NCBI RefSeq assembly: GCF_009928445.1
Contig: NZ_JAABNO010000002.1
Coordinates: forward strand, 310,001-374,000
Direction: 5' to 3'
Source: Clostridium sp. C8-1-8
Lineage (GTDB): Bacteria > Bacillota > Clostridia > Clostridiales > Clostridiaceae
DNA length: 64,000 bases
This document shows, in pieces, positions 37,834 to 47,907 of this stretch. Each line of letters opens with the position of its first letter. Position 1 is the first letter of the stretch. The notes beneath the pieces were generated by a model. It did not search any database. It was given only the letters and a program-made list of their open reading frames with translations, and was not told the origin of the DNA. The position numbers and the translations under genes were made by a program.

Positions 37834-38267
37834 GATAACCTCATATTTTTAAATAAATTTTAGTCATTAAATAATACCAGTTGTATTATAACACATAAAT
37901 CAATTTTACTTAATTGCTAATTTTATATATTATAATCCTATTCTAGCAGAGTAGTATTATGGCTTAATTAACTTGTGAGATTAGTTAAGTTTTAAAGTTT
38001 ATTCCTATTTATAATTTACTTATATTTAGAAGCTTTTTTTATAAATTTAGATAATTATAGCGGATATTTAATGCTAATATAAAATTTTACTTTATAGTAA
38101 AGGCGTGGACATATATAATGGAGTTATACTAAAATAGTAATAATGAGATTTTTTTACAATAACACTGATTATAATGTTTTCATGGTATTTTTTATAATGA
38201 TATTGAGTTGATTAAATTCTAATTAAAACTTATAATCTATATAAACGAAAGATTTTGGGGTGATAGA
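37834..38267. other. Divergent intergenic region before glyA
   Basis: 434 bp of very AT-rich sequence between the exporter pair (minus) and glyA (plus). It contains the glyA promoter (38208-38236) and a small hairpin near 37968-37991 (ttaactt.../...agttaa). I looked for glycine and ZTP riboswitch cores and saw none. No ORF worth calling. Confidence 0.5.
38208..38236 (+). promoter_or_regulatory. Promoter of glyA
   Basis: TTGATT (38208-38213), 17-bp spacer, TATAAT (38231-38236), 31 bases upstream of the glyA start codon. Confidence 0.6.
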
Positions 38268-39503
38268 ATGAATTTTAATAGTTTACAAAATAATGATCAG
38301 GATATTTTTAAGCTTGTAGAAAAAGAACTACATAGACAACAAGATGGTATTGAATTAATAGCTTCTGAAAACTTTGCTAGCGAAGCAGTTATGGAGGCTA
38401 TGGGATCTTATTTAACTAACAAATATGCTGAAGGATATCCAAGCAAAAGATATTATGGCGGATGTCACGTAGTTGATGAGGTTGAAGAAATTGCTAGAGA
38501 AAGAGCTAAGAAACTTTTTGGTGCTGAACATGCAAACGTACAGCCACATTCTGGATCTCAAGCAAACATGGCAGTATATTTTTCTGTATTAAATCCTGGG
38601 GATACAGTTTTAGGTATGGATTTAAGTAATGGTGGACATTTGACTCACGGATCACCAGTAAACTTCTCAGGAAAATTGTTTGAATTTGTTTCTTATGGAG
38701 TAGATAAAGCTACAGAAACCATAGATTATGAAGAAGTTAGAAGAATAGCCTTAGAGTGTAAACCTAAGATGATTGTTGCTGGTGCTAGTGCATATTCAAG
38801 AACTTTGGATTTCCCTAAGTTTAGAGAGATAGCTGATGAAGTAGGAGCATACTTTATGGTGGATATGGCTCATATTGCTGGTCTTGTAGCTACTGGAGAA
38901 CACCCATCACCAGTGCCATATGCAGACTTTGTTACTTCAACTACCCATAAAACTTTAAGGGGACCAAGAGGTGGATTAATACTTTGTAAGGAAAAGTATG
39001 CTAAGGATGTAGATAAGACTATATTCCCAGGTATGCAAGGTGGCCCACTTATGCATATAATTGCTGCAAAAGCTGTATGCTTTAAGGAAGCTTTAGATCC
39101 TTCATTTAAAGAGTATGCAACACAAGTTGTAAAGAATGCAAAGGTACTTGGAGAAGAGCTTATAGCTAGAGGCTTTAAGCTAGTATCAAATGGTACTGAC
39201 AATCACCTTATATTGGTAGATTTAAGCAACAAAGATATAACTGGTAAGGAAGCTGAAATATTACTTGATTCCATAGGTATTACCGTAAATAAAAATACTG
39301 TGCCTAACGAAACTAGAAGTCCATTTGTAACAAGTGGAGTAAGAATAGGAACTCCCGCAGTTACAACTAGAGGTTTCAAGGAAGAAGATATGAAGGTAAT
39401 AGCTGAAATAATTGATTATGCTATAAGTAATAAGGATGGAGATCTTACAGTAGCAAAAGAAAAGGTTAAGGTTCTTTGCGATAAGTATCCATTATATAGA
39501 TAA
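38268..39503 (+). CDS. glyA: Serine hydroxymethyltransferase
   Basis: PLP enzyme interconverting serine and glycine with transfer of a one-carbon unit to tetrahydrofolate. 411 residues, normal length. [34 protein letters not shown], the PLP lysine in [14 protein letters not shown], and [16 protein letters not shown] are all present. Ribosome site is GGGGTG. It works with folC of this window in folate metabolism. Confidence 0.98.
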   Translation: MNFNSLQNNDQDIFKLVEKELHRQQDGIELIASENFASEAVMEAMGSYLTNKYAEGYPSKRYYGGCHVVDEVEEIARERAKKLFGAEHANVQPHSGSQANMAVYFSVLNPGDTVLGMDLSNGGHLTHGSPVNFSGKLFEFVSYGVDKATETIDYEEVRRIALECKPKMIVAGASAYSRTLDFPKFREIADEVGAYFMVDMAHIAGLVATGEHPSPVPYADFVTSTTHKTLRGPRGGLILCKEKYAKDVDKTIFPGMQGGPLMHIIAAKAVCFKEALDPSFKEYATQVVKNAKVLGEELIARGFKLVSNGTDNHLILVDLSNKDITGKEAEILLDSIGITVNKNTVPNETRSPFVTSGVRIGTPAVTTRGFKEEDMKVIAEIIDYAISNKDGDLTVAKEKVKVLCDKYPLYR

Positions 39504-39531
39504 TTATAAATAAAGAGATTCTATTAAATAT

Positions 39532-39600
39532 GAACCACTGAAGCTGAAAATAGTCTATCGTATCGAAATAAGATACTGCACTATGTAGCTAAAGTGGTTC
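39532..39600 (+). terminator. 69-nt extended hairpin after glyA
   Basis: Nested pairing: gaaccact/agtggttc, agct/agct, atagt/actat and gtatc/gatac, with small internal loops and apical loop gaaataa. It lies 28 bases after the glyA stop. There is no T-run, so it may be a 3'-end stability structure or a small palindromic repeat. Confidence 0.5.
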
Positions 39601-39633
39601 CTTAATTTGGTTAGAATAATATCTTAAATAAGT

Positions 39634-39645
39634 TTAACCGGTTAA
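39634..39645. promoter_or_regulatory. 12-bp palindrome ttaaccggttaa
   Basis: A perfect palindrome 48 bases upstream of the dipeptidase start; possible operator. Only one copy was seen. Confidence 0.2.
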
Positions 39646-39692
39646 TAAAAAATAGCATAAATAAATATATAAGGATTATAAGGAGAGAGTAT

Positions 39693-40628
39693 ATGGAATT
39701 TATAGATTTACACTGTGACACAGCATATAAACTTGTGCATGATAAAACAGCAGGTTTAAGAAAAAATGATTTTTCTGTAGATATAGAAAAGCTTAAGAAA
39801 GGTAATGCTAGAGCTCAATTTTTTGCATTGTTCTTAGAAAAAGATGAATGTACTGATTTGAAAAATGATTGCCTTGATATGTACAACAGATTAAAGGGTG
39901 AAATTGAAAAGAATTCTTCTGAAATAGCTATAGTAAGAAATTACGAAGAATACTTAGGAAATATCAAGGAAAATAAGTTAGGGGCTTTTATTACTATAGA
40001 AGAAGGCGGAGCTATAAAGGGAAGTTTAGAAAACCTAAAAGAATTTTACGATTTGGGAGTAAGACTTATAACATTAACTTGGAACTTTGAAAATGAGATT
40101 GGATATCCTCATTGTAAGAAGGAGTTTAAGGAAAAGGGGCTTAAACCTTTTGGCATAGAAGCAGTTGAGATGATGAATGACCTTGGAATCATAGTAGATG
40201 TATCACATCTTTCTGACGGAGGTTTTTATGATGTAGTTAAATACTCTAAAAAACCTTTTGTGGCCTCTCACTCAAATTCTAGAGTAGTTAGAAATCATTC
40301 TAGAAACTTAACTGATGAAATGATTAAGCTGTTAAGCTCTGCAGGTGGGGTTATGGGATTAAACTTCTGTAGTGGATTTATGGGAACAACCAAGGTAGCA
40401 AGGATTGAGGATATGGTTGAACATATAAAGCATATAAGGCAAGTAGGGGGAATTGACTGCATAGCACTAGGCAGTGATTTTGATGGAATAGAGAATGAAG
40501 TTGAAATAAAGGATGCTAGTGAAATGGGCAAACTTGCAGAAGCGTTACTGAAAAATAACTTTTCACAGGAAGAAGTTGAAAAGATATTCTTTAAAAATGC
40601 GGAAAGAATAATAAAAGAAGTACTATAG
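39693..40628 (+). CDS. M19-family (membrane) dipeptidase
   Basis: 311-residue zinc dipeptidase of the renal dipeptidase family. Metal ligands visible are the N-terminal FIDLHCDTAY (HxD), the bridging Glu in ITIEEGGA, the histidine in DVSHLSDGGF and the SHSNSR segment, followed by LGSDFDGI. There is no signal sequence, so it is cytosolic. Such enzymes cleave dipeptides, often with D-residues at the C-side. AGGAGAG site. It is followed after 23 bases by the SDR gene. Confidence 0.92.
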   Translation: MEFIDLHCDTAYKLVHDKTAGLRKNDFSVDIEKLKKGNARAQFFALFLEKDECTDLKNDCLDMYNRLKGEIEKNSSEIAIVRNYEEYLGNIKENKLGAFITIEEGGAIKGSLENLKEFYDLGVRLITLTWNFENEIGYPHCKKEFKEKGLKPFGIEAVEMMNDLGIIVDVSHLSDGGFYDVVKYSKKPFVASHSNSRVVRNHSRNLTDEMIKLLSSAGGVMGLNFCSGFMGTTKVARIEDMVEHIKHIRQVGGIDCIALGSDFDGIENEVEIKDASEMGKLAEALLKNNFSQEEVEKIFFKNAERIIKEVL

Positions 40629-40651
40629 ATTAGGTTGCAGGGGATTATTTT

Positions 40652-41395
40652 ATGAATGACTTAAGCGGGAAAGTGATTATTGTAACAGGGGCATCAAAGG
40701 GAATTGGAAAAGATATTGCTATCAATTTAGCTTCCAAGGGAGCATCCTTAGTGGTTAATTATTATAAGGATGAGCAGGGGGCTAAGGAGGTTGTTGAATT
40801 TATTAAAACTAATGGTGGTTATGCTGTAGCATGCCAAGGAGACGTAGGAAAATATGTTGAAGCTGAGAAGCTTATTGAATTTACTATAAAAACCTTTGGA
40901 AAGTTAGATGTTCTTGTGAATAACGCAGGAGTGTCTTATATAGGATTACTTATGGATATAAGTGAGGAAGAAATCAATAAGCTTATAGATACCAATATAA
41001 AGGGAGTAATATATACATCTAAGTTAGCAATACCATATTTCTTGAGTAAGGGAAAAGGGAATATAGTTAATATATCTTCTATCTGGGGAAAAACTGGAGC
41101 TGCTTGTGAAGTTGTTTATAGCGCAACTAAGGGAGCAATAAATAGCTTTACTAAGGCTTTAGGGAAAGAATTAGCACCATCAATGATAAGAGTTAATGGT
41201 GTTGCGCCAGGTGTTATAAATACAGCAATGAATAAGTGGTTATCGCAAGATGAAGCAACTGAACTTACAGAGGAAATACCTATGGGGAGATTTGGTGAAG
41301 GAAGTGAAGTGGCAGAAGTTGTTAGCTTTCTTTGCTCTGAGCAGTCTTCCTATGTAACTGGACAGATAATAACTATTGATGGTGGTATGATCTAG
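40652..41395 (+). CDS. SDR-family reductase, possibly EF-P 5-aminopentanone reductase
   Basis: 247-residue classical short-chain dehydrogenase. Cofactor loop TGASKGIGKD (TGxxxGxG), NNAG motif LVNNAGVSYIG, catalytic Ser in NISSIWGKTGA, YxxxK as YSATKGAI, and a C-terminal GQIITIDGG. The SSIWGxxGA and FTKALGKELAPS forms resemble YmfI-type reductases that finish the 5-aminopentanol modification of elongation factor P. That assignment is by eye only; FabG-like beta-ketoacyl reductase is the alternative. Confidence 0.85.
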   Translation: MNDLSGKVIIVTGASKGIGKDIAINLASKGASLVVNYYKDEQGAKEVVEFIKTNGGYAVACQGDVGKYVEAEKLIEFTIKTFGKLDVLVNNAGVSYIGLLMDISEEEINKLIDTNIKGVIYTSKLAIPYFLSKGKGNIVNISSIWGKTGAACEVVYSATKGAINSFTKALGKELAPSMIRVNGVAPGVINTAMNKWLSQDEATELTEEIPMGRFGEGSEVAEVVSFLCSEQSSYVTGQIITIDGGMI

Positions 41396-41414
41396 AGTAG
41401 CAGAACTTAAAGCT

Positions 41415-41454
41415 ATTTAAAATACTTATATTACTGCGAGATAGGTATTTTAAA
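41415..41454 (+). terminator. Hairpin after the SDR gene
   Basis: atttaaaatacttat (41415-41429) pairs with ataggtattttaaa (41441-41454), including a G-U pair, 20 bases past the stop. The U-run is part of the stem; terminator function is likely but not strong. Confidence 0.5.
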
Positions 41455-41646
41455 AGTGTAAATACTGCTAGAAGATGATAAATTGATATAGATCTACAGT
41501 TAGAAATTTAAGTTATACTTGTATATAATTCTTATTGGTAAGGATTATATTTAGAAGTTAATTTTATAACCCTATACAATAGTATAGCTGCAGTAGTTTT
41601 AATGATTACTGTAACATATCCGAGTTATATGGAAAGGGCATATGTT

Positions 41647-42078
41647 ATGCTTAATGTAAAGATACTTGATTTATGTAAGTTGGAAGACGTTAATTTTTTA
41701 TGTGCTGTAGTAGTAAGTCGATATAAGGGCAAGTGGATTTTCGTAAGAGAAAAAGGTAAGGAAACATGGGAGCTTCCTGGTGGAACTCATGAAATAGGAG
41801 AGAGTATAACTGATACCGCTAAGAGAGAATTATTTGAAGAAACCGGAGCTATAAAGTTTAGTCTAGTACCAATAGCCATATCTTCTGTAAATACAGAAGA
41901 TAAAGAATCTTATGGACTATTGTTCTATTCAGAAATAAGTGAACTAGGAAAGCTACCAGAGTCTGAAATTGAAGAAATTAGAATGTTTGATACCTTGCCG
42001 GATAAACTAACTTACCCATCAATTCATGATAAATTATTTAATAGGGTAGTAGAGTATTATTGTAGCCACAAACTTTAG
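41647..42078 (+). CDS. NUDIX hydrolase
   Basis: About 143 residues from the ATG at 41647, chosen because GGAAAGGG ends eight bases before it; an in-frame ATG 15 codons earlier has no such site. The Nudix box is complete: GGTHEIGESI, then TAKRELFEETGA (GX5EX7REUXEEXGU). It hydrolyses a nucleoside diphosphate linked to another group; substrate unknown (8-oxo-dGTP-type cleaning is one possibility). Confidence 0.88.
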   Translation: MLNVKILDLCKLEDVNFLCAVVVSRYKGKWIFVREKGKETWELPGGTHEIGESITDTAKRELFEETGAIKFSLVPIAISSVNTEDKESYGLLFYSEISELGKLPESEIEEIRMFDTLPDKLTYPSIHDKLFNRVVEYYCSHKL

Positions 42079-42111
42079 TAATTTGATTTACTAGTATAAT
42101 TTATTAAGAAG

Positions 42112-42156
42112 AATAATGTAGCAGAGCATATCTAGTGCTCTGCTACATTATTTTAA
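42112..42156. terminator. Bidirectional terminator between NUDIX and histidine kinase genes
   Basis: 17-bp perfect stem, aataatgtagcagagca and its complement (42112-42128 and 42136-42152), with loop tatctag. It serves convergent transcripts. Confidence 0.9.
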
Positions 42157-42228
42157 ACATAATATTTTTAATATATAAGCTATTTCAGTTAGGGAATTTT
42201 TAATGAATAAAAGCAAAGGTAGAATCGT

Positions 42229-43746
42229 TTATTTCTCGTTGGGGGCAGTATCAGCTAAAGCTAAGTCGAAGAAGAATTCTACTCCCTTAGAGGTATTTCT
42301 TACGCCAAAGGTGCTGTTATGCTGATTGAGCATTTGTTTGACTATAGCAAGGCCTAGACCGCTACTGCCTTCAGCACGGCTACGAGCTTTATCCACTCTA
42401 TAGAATTGAACCCAAACCTTTTCCAAATCTTCTTTATCTAAAAAAGCACCGGTATTCTCAATGGAAAACTTAACTCTTTTGCTATCTATACCTATATAAA
42501 TATTTATGGCTTCACCTTCGTTAGTGTATTTTATTGCATTAGTTACGAAGTTTGTTATAACACTCTCTATTTTAAATTCATCTCCTAACACTAGAGCTTT
42601 GCTTGCGTCAGGATAGCTTTTATTTATCTGCAGGTTTCTTTCAGCAAAGTTATTTGCGTATTTAAATAATATGGTGTCGGTTAAAGTTATAATATCAAAA
42701 GCCTCTATTTGAAGTTTGTTATTATCTGCTTCAAGCCTTGATAATTCTAGCATATCCATAACTAATTTGTTCATCTTATTTGATTCATCAATTATTATAT
42801 CTAAATATATATCCTTTGCTTCGCCTTCTACTATATTATCCTTTAGACCTTCTGCATAGCCTTCAATGATTCCAATAGGTGTTTTAAGTTCATGAGAAAC
42901 TCCTGCTATGAAGTCTTTACGTATCTTTTCCAGCTTTCTTTCTTTTTCTATGTCTTCTTGAAGTTTTTTGTTTTTGATTGTAAGGTCTGTTAGTGACTTC
43001 GATAGATTTTCTGATAAAAAGTTTAAAGTATTTGCCAGATTGCCTATCTCATCTTCTCTATCAGTGACACATTTCTCAGAAAAATCCATAGAGGACATTC
43101 TATGAGCTACATTATTTAATCTAACTAGAGGCTTAGAGATTAAGTTGGAATAAATAAAGGATAAAATTAGCCCAATAAATATTAAAGCTAAAAATATATA
43201 TTTATAAAATTCTCCTATTATAGATGAAGCTTCTTCAACGCTTTGAAAGGAAGTTACAGCTATTATAATACAATCATTTTTTGATTTTAGGGACATGGGG
43301 CTTATTATAGCAATATGTCTTAAGCCATCATTTGAAGTATCAGCATAAATTTTACTTAAGGACTTTCCATCATTTAAGAAGCTGTCTACACCACCAGGAC
43401 TATCGGCAATACTTGTGAAAATGCTATTAAATATCTTAGAAACCACATTTCTACTTGAATCGGGATTAGAGAAATAACGTCCGTATCCATCTACAGAAAA
43501 TATCCCTAATATTGAATTGTTGTCATATCCGTAAGTCACCAAAGCCCTTGAAAGTACATCTTCATTAGGTATGTTATAAGAGTACTGACTCTTAAAGTTT
43601 TCAAGGCTTTTGCTTAAGATTTTAGTTTTCTTATCAACATAAAAACTCTCAAAAAAGAATATCTGGAAGATAGCTGCAGCCAGCATCAATCCTACAATCA
43701 ATCCAAAGGTGATTACGAAGATTCTTTTTGATATACTTTTTTTCAT
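42229..43746 (-). CDS. Membrane sensor histidine kinase
   Basis: 505 residues: membrane segment 1 (about 9-31), an extracytoplasmic sensor region (about 32-180), membrane segment 2 (about 182-203), HAMP (about 204-256), a coiled-coil linker, HisKA with phospho-acceptor His in AGVSHELKTPIGIIEGYAEG, and HATPase_c with N box VITNFVTNAIKYT and G box GSSGLGLAIVKQML. Its ATG overlaps the response regulator stop by one base. The stimulus is unknown. Confidence 0.94.
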   Translation of the reverse strand: MKKSISKRIFVITFGLIVGLMLAAAIFQIFFFESFYVDKKTKILSKSLENFKSQYSYNIPNEDVLSRALVTYGYDNNSILGIFSVDGYGRYFSNPDSSRNVVSKIFNSIFTSIADSPGGVDSFLNDGKSLSKIYADTSNDGLRHIAIISPMSLKSKNDCIIIAVTSFQSVEEASSIIGEFYKYIFLALIFIGLILSFIYSNLISKPLVRLNNVAHRMSSMDFSEKCVTDREDEIGNLANTLNFLSENLSKSLTDLTIKNKKLQEDIEKERKLEKIRKDFIAGVSHELKTPIGIIEGYAEGLKDNIVEGEAKDIYLDIIIDESNKMNKLVMDMLELSRLEADNNKLQIEAFDIITLTDTILFKYANNFAERNLQINKSYPDASKALVLGDEFKIESVITNFVTNAIKYTNEGEAINIYIGIDSKRVKFSIENTGAFLDKEDLEKVWVQFYRVDKARSRAEGSSGLGLAIVKQMLNQHNSTFGVRNTSKGVEFFFDLALADTAPNEK

Positions 43747-44417
43747 TACTTCACCTCAAATTTATATCCACTTCCCCTAACGGTAGTTATGAATTCAGCC
43801 TTATCTAAGAGTTTTTCCCTTAGTCTTTTTATGTTTGTGTCTACGGTTCTGGAGTCTCCATAGTAATCAATGCCCCAAACATTGTCTAGTATTTGATCTC
43901 TTGTAAGAGCAATACTCTCATTAGAAACTAAATAAAGAAGTAAGTCAAATTCTTTAGGGGATAGGTTGATGGTTTTGTCATAAACCAGAACCTCATGGGA
44001 AATCTTATTTATCTTAAGGCCATCATAGTCCATTATGTTTGTGTCAGTTTTATTGCTTGTTCTTTTTAATAAAGCTTTTACTTTAGCTACTAAAACCTTT
44101 GGACTAAAAGGTTTTGTAACATAGTCATCTGCTCCTAATTCATAGCCTAAAAGCTTATCATCTTCTTCGCTTCTAGCTGTAAGCATAATTATAGGTGTGG
44201 TTGAAACCTCTCTAATTTTCTTACATACCTCGAAGCCATTGAGCTCAGGCATCATAATATCTAAAATAACTAAATCTATTTTTTCTTCAGCATAAATATT
44301 TAAGGCTTCTTTTCCATTCTTTGCTTCAAATATCTTAAAATCTTCCTTTATAAAGTAGTCTCTTAAAAGGAATCTTATTCTAATTTCATCTTCAACTATA
44401 AGTAGTGATAAGGACAT
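43746..44417 (-). CDS. OmpR/PhoB-family response regulator
   Basis: 223 residues: receiver domain with phospho-acceptor Asp in LVILDIMMPELNG, acidic pair in VEDEIRIR, conserved Lys in DDYVTKPFSPK, then a winged-helix DNA-binding domain (LSPKEFDLLLYLV, SRTVDTNIKRLREKL, TTVRGSGYKFEV). Start at 44417 (MSLSLLIVEDE) behind AAGGAGGG; a TTG six codons earlier overlaps that site. It forms an operon with the histidine kinase. Confidence 0.94.
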   Translation of the reverse strand: MSLSLLIVEDEIRIRFLLRDYFIKEDFKIFEAKNGKEALNIYAEEKIDLVILDIMMPELNGFEVCKKIREVSTTPIIMLTARSEEDDKLLGYELGADDYVTKPFSPKVLVAKVKALLKRTSNKTDTNIMDYDGLKINKISHEVLVYDKTINLSPKEFDLLLYLVSNESIALTRDQILDNVWGIDYYGDSRTVDTNIKRLREKLLDKAEFITTVRGSGYKFEVK

Positions 44418-44770
44418 AATTAACCCTCCTTGCAATTATTACACTTTTATTATACATAAGAAATGTGTCAATATGTAGACAATAAACATGGTTTTACTCT
44501 TTTAAAAAATATTTTTATTAGTAATAGAAGTTGTAGTTATGTCATATAAGGATTTTTTGACAAAAGGTTGAGTTTAAGTAATCTTGTAAGGTACAAATTT
44601 CAATGTGAGGAATATCAGAAATTTTTCACATTGAGTTTATATTAATATTATTATAAAATGTATAGATAGAGTTGGTTAAATTCATTTGTATAGAATTAAA
44701 AGGTAAAAATGTGGATATATTTTATCGTGAATAGACAATTATCTATTTTAATGTAGATTGGAGATTTTTA
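44418..44770. other. Divergent intergenic region with a 9-bp hairpin
   Basis: 353 bp between the two-component system and the M16 peptidase. A hairpin, tcaatgtga / tcacattga, spans about 44600-44635. On minus a TTGACA and a TATAAT are present near 44450-44480, but only 11 bases apart, so they are not a normal promoter pair. No ORF or known RNA was recognised. Confidence 0.4.
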
Positions 44771-46036
44771 ATGTATAGATTGAACTTAGATAGTAATACT
44801 ACGAAGCTTGAAAATGGGCTTACAATAATAACTGTAAAAAAGGATACACAACTTGCTTCCATAAATGTAGGGGTTAAGGTAGGGTCCTTGAACGAAGGCA
44901 TAAAGGAAAAAGGTGTGGCACATTTCATAGAACATATGTTGTTCAAAGGAACCAAAACTAGAGATAATAAGACCTTAAATGACGAATTGGAATTTTTAGG
45001 TGGAGAGTATAATGCATATACTGATTATTGCTCAACGGTGTATGGCGTTACTTGCTTGCATGAAGAGATAGTAAAGGCTATTGAACTTTTAGCAGATATG
45101 GTTACAGCTTCAACCTTTGATAAAGAAGAACTAGAGAAGGAAAGAGGAGTAATATTAGCAGAAATAAAGACTAGTAAGGATGACATAGAGGACTTAAGTT
45201 TTAAAAGAATTAACGAAATTGCCTTTGAACATAGTCCTTTACGATATGAGATAAGTGGAGATGAAGAAAGCGTAGGCAGCTTCACTAGAGAAGACTTAGT
45301 GGATTTCTATAAGAGATTCTATACTCCAGACAATACCATAATAACTATTGTATCTTCTTATGACCATGATGAGGCTATTAATACTCTTTCTAAATATTTT
45401 GGTAATTGGAGCGGTAAGTTAGGAAGCATAAGTTCTATAGCAAGAGAAAAAAATAAAGAAGTAACTTTAACTACTTATAAAAGAGATATTGAGCTTAGTA
45501 CTATAACTTATCTTTATACTTTGGATCATATTGTTAATGAGGAAGAGCTAGCACTGAAGATACTAAACCATAAGTTTGGAGAAAGTGCAAATTCAATACT
45601 TTTTAGAGAACTAAGGGAGGAAAGAGGTCTTGCCTATGATGTATATACTAATTTGGATCTTGGAAAAGATATAAAGACTCTTTATATCTTTACATCAGTG
45701 GAAGATGAAAACATTGAAGAGGCCCTAGAAGCTATAGATGATTGTATTGAAAAGATTAAGCTAGAAGAGATACCTTTTCCTAAGAGCACCATTGAGCTTA
45801 TGAAAAAGGTTCACAAAACTGCTGTGGTTTCTACTTTGGATGATAGTGCTGAACTTTCAAGTTATATACTTAACCAAGTGCTTGAAGGCGAGCCAATTGA
45901 TGAATTTATACATGATATGGGAAGACTTAATCATATAGAGAATATTGATCTGTACAACACAGCAAGAAAGATATTTAATAAGCCTACCATACACATTTTG
46001 AGAGCTGATAAGGAAGCCGAGGAAATAGATGAATAA
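44771..46036 (+). CDS. M16-family zinc metallopeptidase
   Basis: 421-residue insulinase/processing-peptidase fold. The inverted zinc motif HxxEH is intact (AHFIEHMLFKGT, near residue 55) with a downstream Glu-rich LEKERGVILAEI supplying the third ligand. The C-terminal half has the ELREERGLAYDVY element of YmxG/PqqL relatives. No signal peptide, so cytosolic. Its 3' end overlaps recX by 8 bases. Confidence 0.92.
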   Translation: MYRLNLDSNTTKLENGLTIITVKKDTQLASINVGVKVGSLNEGIKEKGVAHFIEHMLFKGTKTRDNKTLNDELEFLGGEYNAYTDYCSTVYGVTCLHEEIVKAIELLADMVTASTFDKEELEKERGVILAEIKTSKDDIEDLSFKRINEIAFEHSPLRYEISGDEESVGSFTREDLVDFYKRFYTPDNTIITIVSSYDHDEAINTLSKYFGNWSGKLGSISSIAREKNKEVTLTTYKRDIELSTITYLYTLDHIVNEEELALKILNHKFGESANSILFRELREERGLAYDVYTNLDLGKDIKTLYIFTSVEDENIEEALEAIDDCIEKIKLEEIPFPKSTIELMKKVHKTAVVSTLDDSAELSSYILNQVLEGEPIDEFIHDMGRLNHIENIDLYNTARKIFNKPTIHILRADKEAEEIDE

Positions 46037-46670
46037 AATTACCAATATAGAGGTACAAAAGAGAAACAAGAATAGAGTAAATGTATATATAGACGAGGAG
46101 TTTTCATTTGCCTGCGAAGCAGAACTTATCTATAGATATAGTTTGAAAAAAGATACTGCAGTGGAAATAGAGAAACTTAAGAGCATAATAGAAGAAGAAG
46201 ATTTCCTAAAATGCAAGAACTCAGCTTTAAGGATAATAGAAAGAACCCACAAGACAGAGAAGGAAATAAAGGATAAGCTTTTTGAAAAGGGCTTTCCTGA
46301 ACCTTTAATAAAAAGAACTTTAGAGTTTTTAAGAGAGTATAATTTTGTTGATGACAAAATGTATGTGGAGATGTACCTAAAGGAAAAGATAAATACTCAA
46401 GGGAAAAATAAGATTTATTATAATTTATTAAGAAAAGGTGTTTCAGAAGAATTATTAAAGGACAAAATAAGTAGTATAAATACTGAAGCAGAAAATGATG
46501 GAGCATATTCTTTATGCAAAAAGAAATACGAATCCCTAGCTAAGAGGGAAGAAGACAAGTTTAAGATATCTCAAAAATTATTTAGATTTATGGCATCTAA
46601 GGGTTATGAATTTGATATGATTAATAGATTGATAAAAGAGGTTATGAATACGAATCAATTTATGGAGTAG
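46029..46670 (+). CDS. recX: RecX regulatory protein
   Basis: 213 residues made of helical RecX repeats: ALRIIERTHKTEKEIKDKLFEKGF, then FLREYNFVDDKMYVEMYLKEK and a C-terminal KISQKLFRFMASKGYEFDMINRLI. It modulates RecA filaments. recA is not in the window. The start lies inside the end of the M16 gene. Confidence 0.93.
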   Translation: MNKITNIEVQKRNKNRVNVYIDEEFSFACEAELIYRYSLKKDTAVEIEKLKSIIEEEDFLKCKNSALRIIERTHKTEKEIKDKLFEKGFPEPLIKRTLEFLREYNFVDDKMYVEMYLKEKINTQGKNKIYYNLLRKGVSEELLKDKISSINTEAENDGAYSLCKKKYESLAKREEDKFKISQKLFRFMASKGYEFDMINRLIKEVMNTNQFME

Positions 46671-46676
46671 ATAACA

Positions 46677-47858
46677 ATGAAAATGAATATTACAAACCTT
46701 ATACTTATAGTTGTATTTCTTATCCCTATTATAACTGGATTTATAAATAAGTTCAGTTCAGAGGATGCTATGGAAGAAATTTTAGATATAGAAAAAAGCA
46801 TAGCTTTGTTTCTATCTATAGTTATTGCCATAGTGTATTGTTCTAAACAGGATCTATTGCCAAAGATAGTAGAATATCTAAGTAGTTTGTCTGACTACTT
46901 GGATACAATATTAAATGGATATAGACAAGTTAGTTATTACGGACTATTTCTTATACTAATATATATGACCTACAATATTATACTTTTAGTTATGAGACTA
47001 CTTAATAAGCTTACAGTTCAGCCAGTTATAAATACATTAAACAGGTATTCTCAGAAAAAAGGAAGCACTTTTAGAGGTGTTATTGGAGCGATATTTGCAT
47101 TGCCAAGAGCAATAATATTTTTAATAGTTGTTTGTATAACACTAAACTTTGCTAATTATCTTAGCTTTCCCAGCGATGTGAAAAAGTCTATAAACGAAAG
47201 CGCAATCTACAAGACAATAAGTCAAAATGTAATCAATCCTATTACAACTTCTCCTATAATGAAGGAAATACCAAGAATATTAAATGATTCTCTTAAGATC
47301 AAAGTAGTAAGAGTTGATGAGAATCAAAGCCAAAATGCTAAGACTAAAGATAGCAACAAGAGTAATACTCCAAGAGAGATAATATATTATAATGGAGTAA
47401 CCTTGGATCAAGGTATTAAATCCAATAATGAGATTAATCAAGAAGCTTTAAAGCTTACAAGATTTAAGAGTAGTGACAAAGAGAAAGCAAAGGTTTTGTA
47501 TGCTTGGATTGGTACGAACATTGAGTATGATGACAACAAAGCAAGTGAGGTACTAAGCAACAATTTTGGAGTTCAATCTGGAGCTATACCTACCTTTGAA
47601 AGTAGGACAGGTATTTGTTTTGATTATTCTTGTTTATATGTTGCAATGGCAAGAGCTGCAAACTTAAAGGTAAGATTGGTCATTGGTCAAGGCTTTAATG
47701 GTGAACAGTGGGTAAACCATGCTTGGAATGAGGTATTTATAAAAGAAGAGAATAGATGGATTACCGTGGATACTACTTTCTATAAAGCAGGAAACTATTT
47801 TGATTCTAAAAGATTTTATAATGATCACAAGATTGAAAAGATAGCAGGAGAATGGTAG
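46677..47858 (+). CDS. Membrane protein with C-terminal transglutaminase-like domain
   Basis: 393 residues. Four hydrophobic segments (about 5-22, 33-50, 82-105 and 135-160) precede an extracytoplasmic linker and a transglutaminase-like domain (about 255-393). The catalytic triad is visible: Cys in RTGICFDYSCLY, His in QWVNHAWNEV and Asp in WITVDTTFY. The protein may cleave or cross-link peptides at the cell surface; the substrate is unknown. The N-terminal region resembles CvpA-type membrane segments only loosely. It follows recX by 6 bases. Confidence 0.8.
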   Translation: MKMNITNLILIVVFLIPIITGFINKFSSEDAMEEILDIEKSIALFLSIVIAIVYCSKQDLLPKIVEYLSSLSDYLDTILNGYRQVSYYGLFLILIYMTYNIILLVMRLLNKLTVQPVINTLNRYSQKKGSTFRGVIGAIFALPRAIIFLIVVCITLNFANYLSFPSDVKKSINESAIYKTISQNVINPITTSPIMKEIPRILNDSLKIKVVRVDENQSQNAKTKDSNKSNTPREIIYYNGVTLDQGIKSNNEINQEALKLTRFKSSDKEKAKVLYAWIGTNIEYDDNKASEVLSNNFGVQSGAIPTFESRTGICFDYSCLYVAMARAANLKVRLVIGQGFNGEQWVNHAWNEVFIKEENRWITVDTTFYKAGNYFDSKRFYNDHKIEKIAGEW

Positions 47859-47873
47859 AAATAACATTAAAAG

Positions 47874-47907
47874 AAAACCGCTAATGCAAAGGCATTAGCG
47901 GTTTTTA
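47874..47907. terminator. Bidirectional terminator
   Basis: 14-bp stem aaaaccgctaatgc / gcattagcggtttt with loop aaag, flanked by As and Ts, between convergent genes. Confidence 0.9.

Noticed and set aside
38040-38267. Possible glycine or ZTP riboswitch before glyA
   Set aside because: None of the conserved cores could be located; only AT-rich sequence and a promoter were seen.
44440-44485. TTGACA and TATAAT on minus before the response regulator
   Set aside because: The two hexamers are only 11 bases apart, so they cannot form a standard promoter together.
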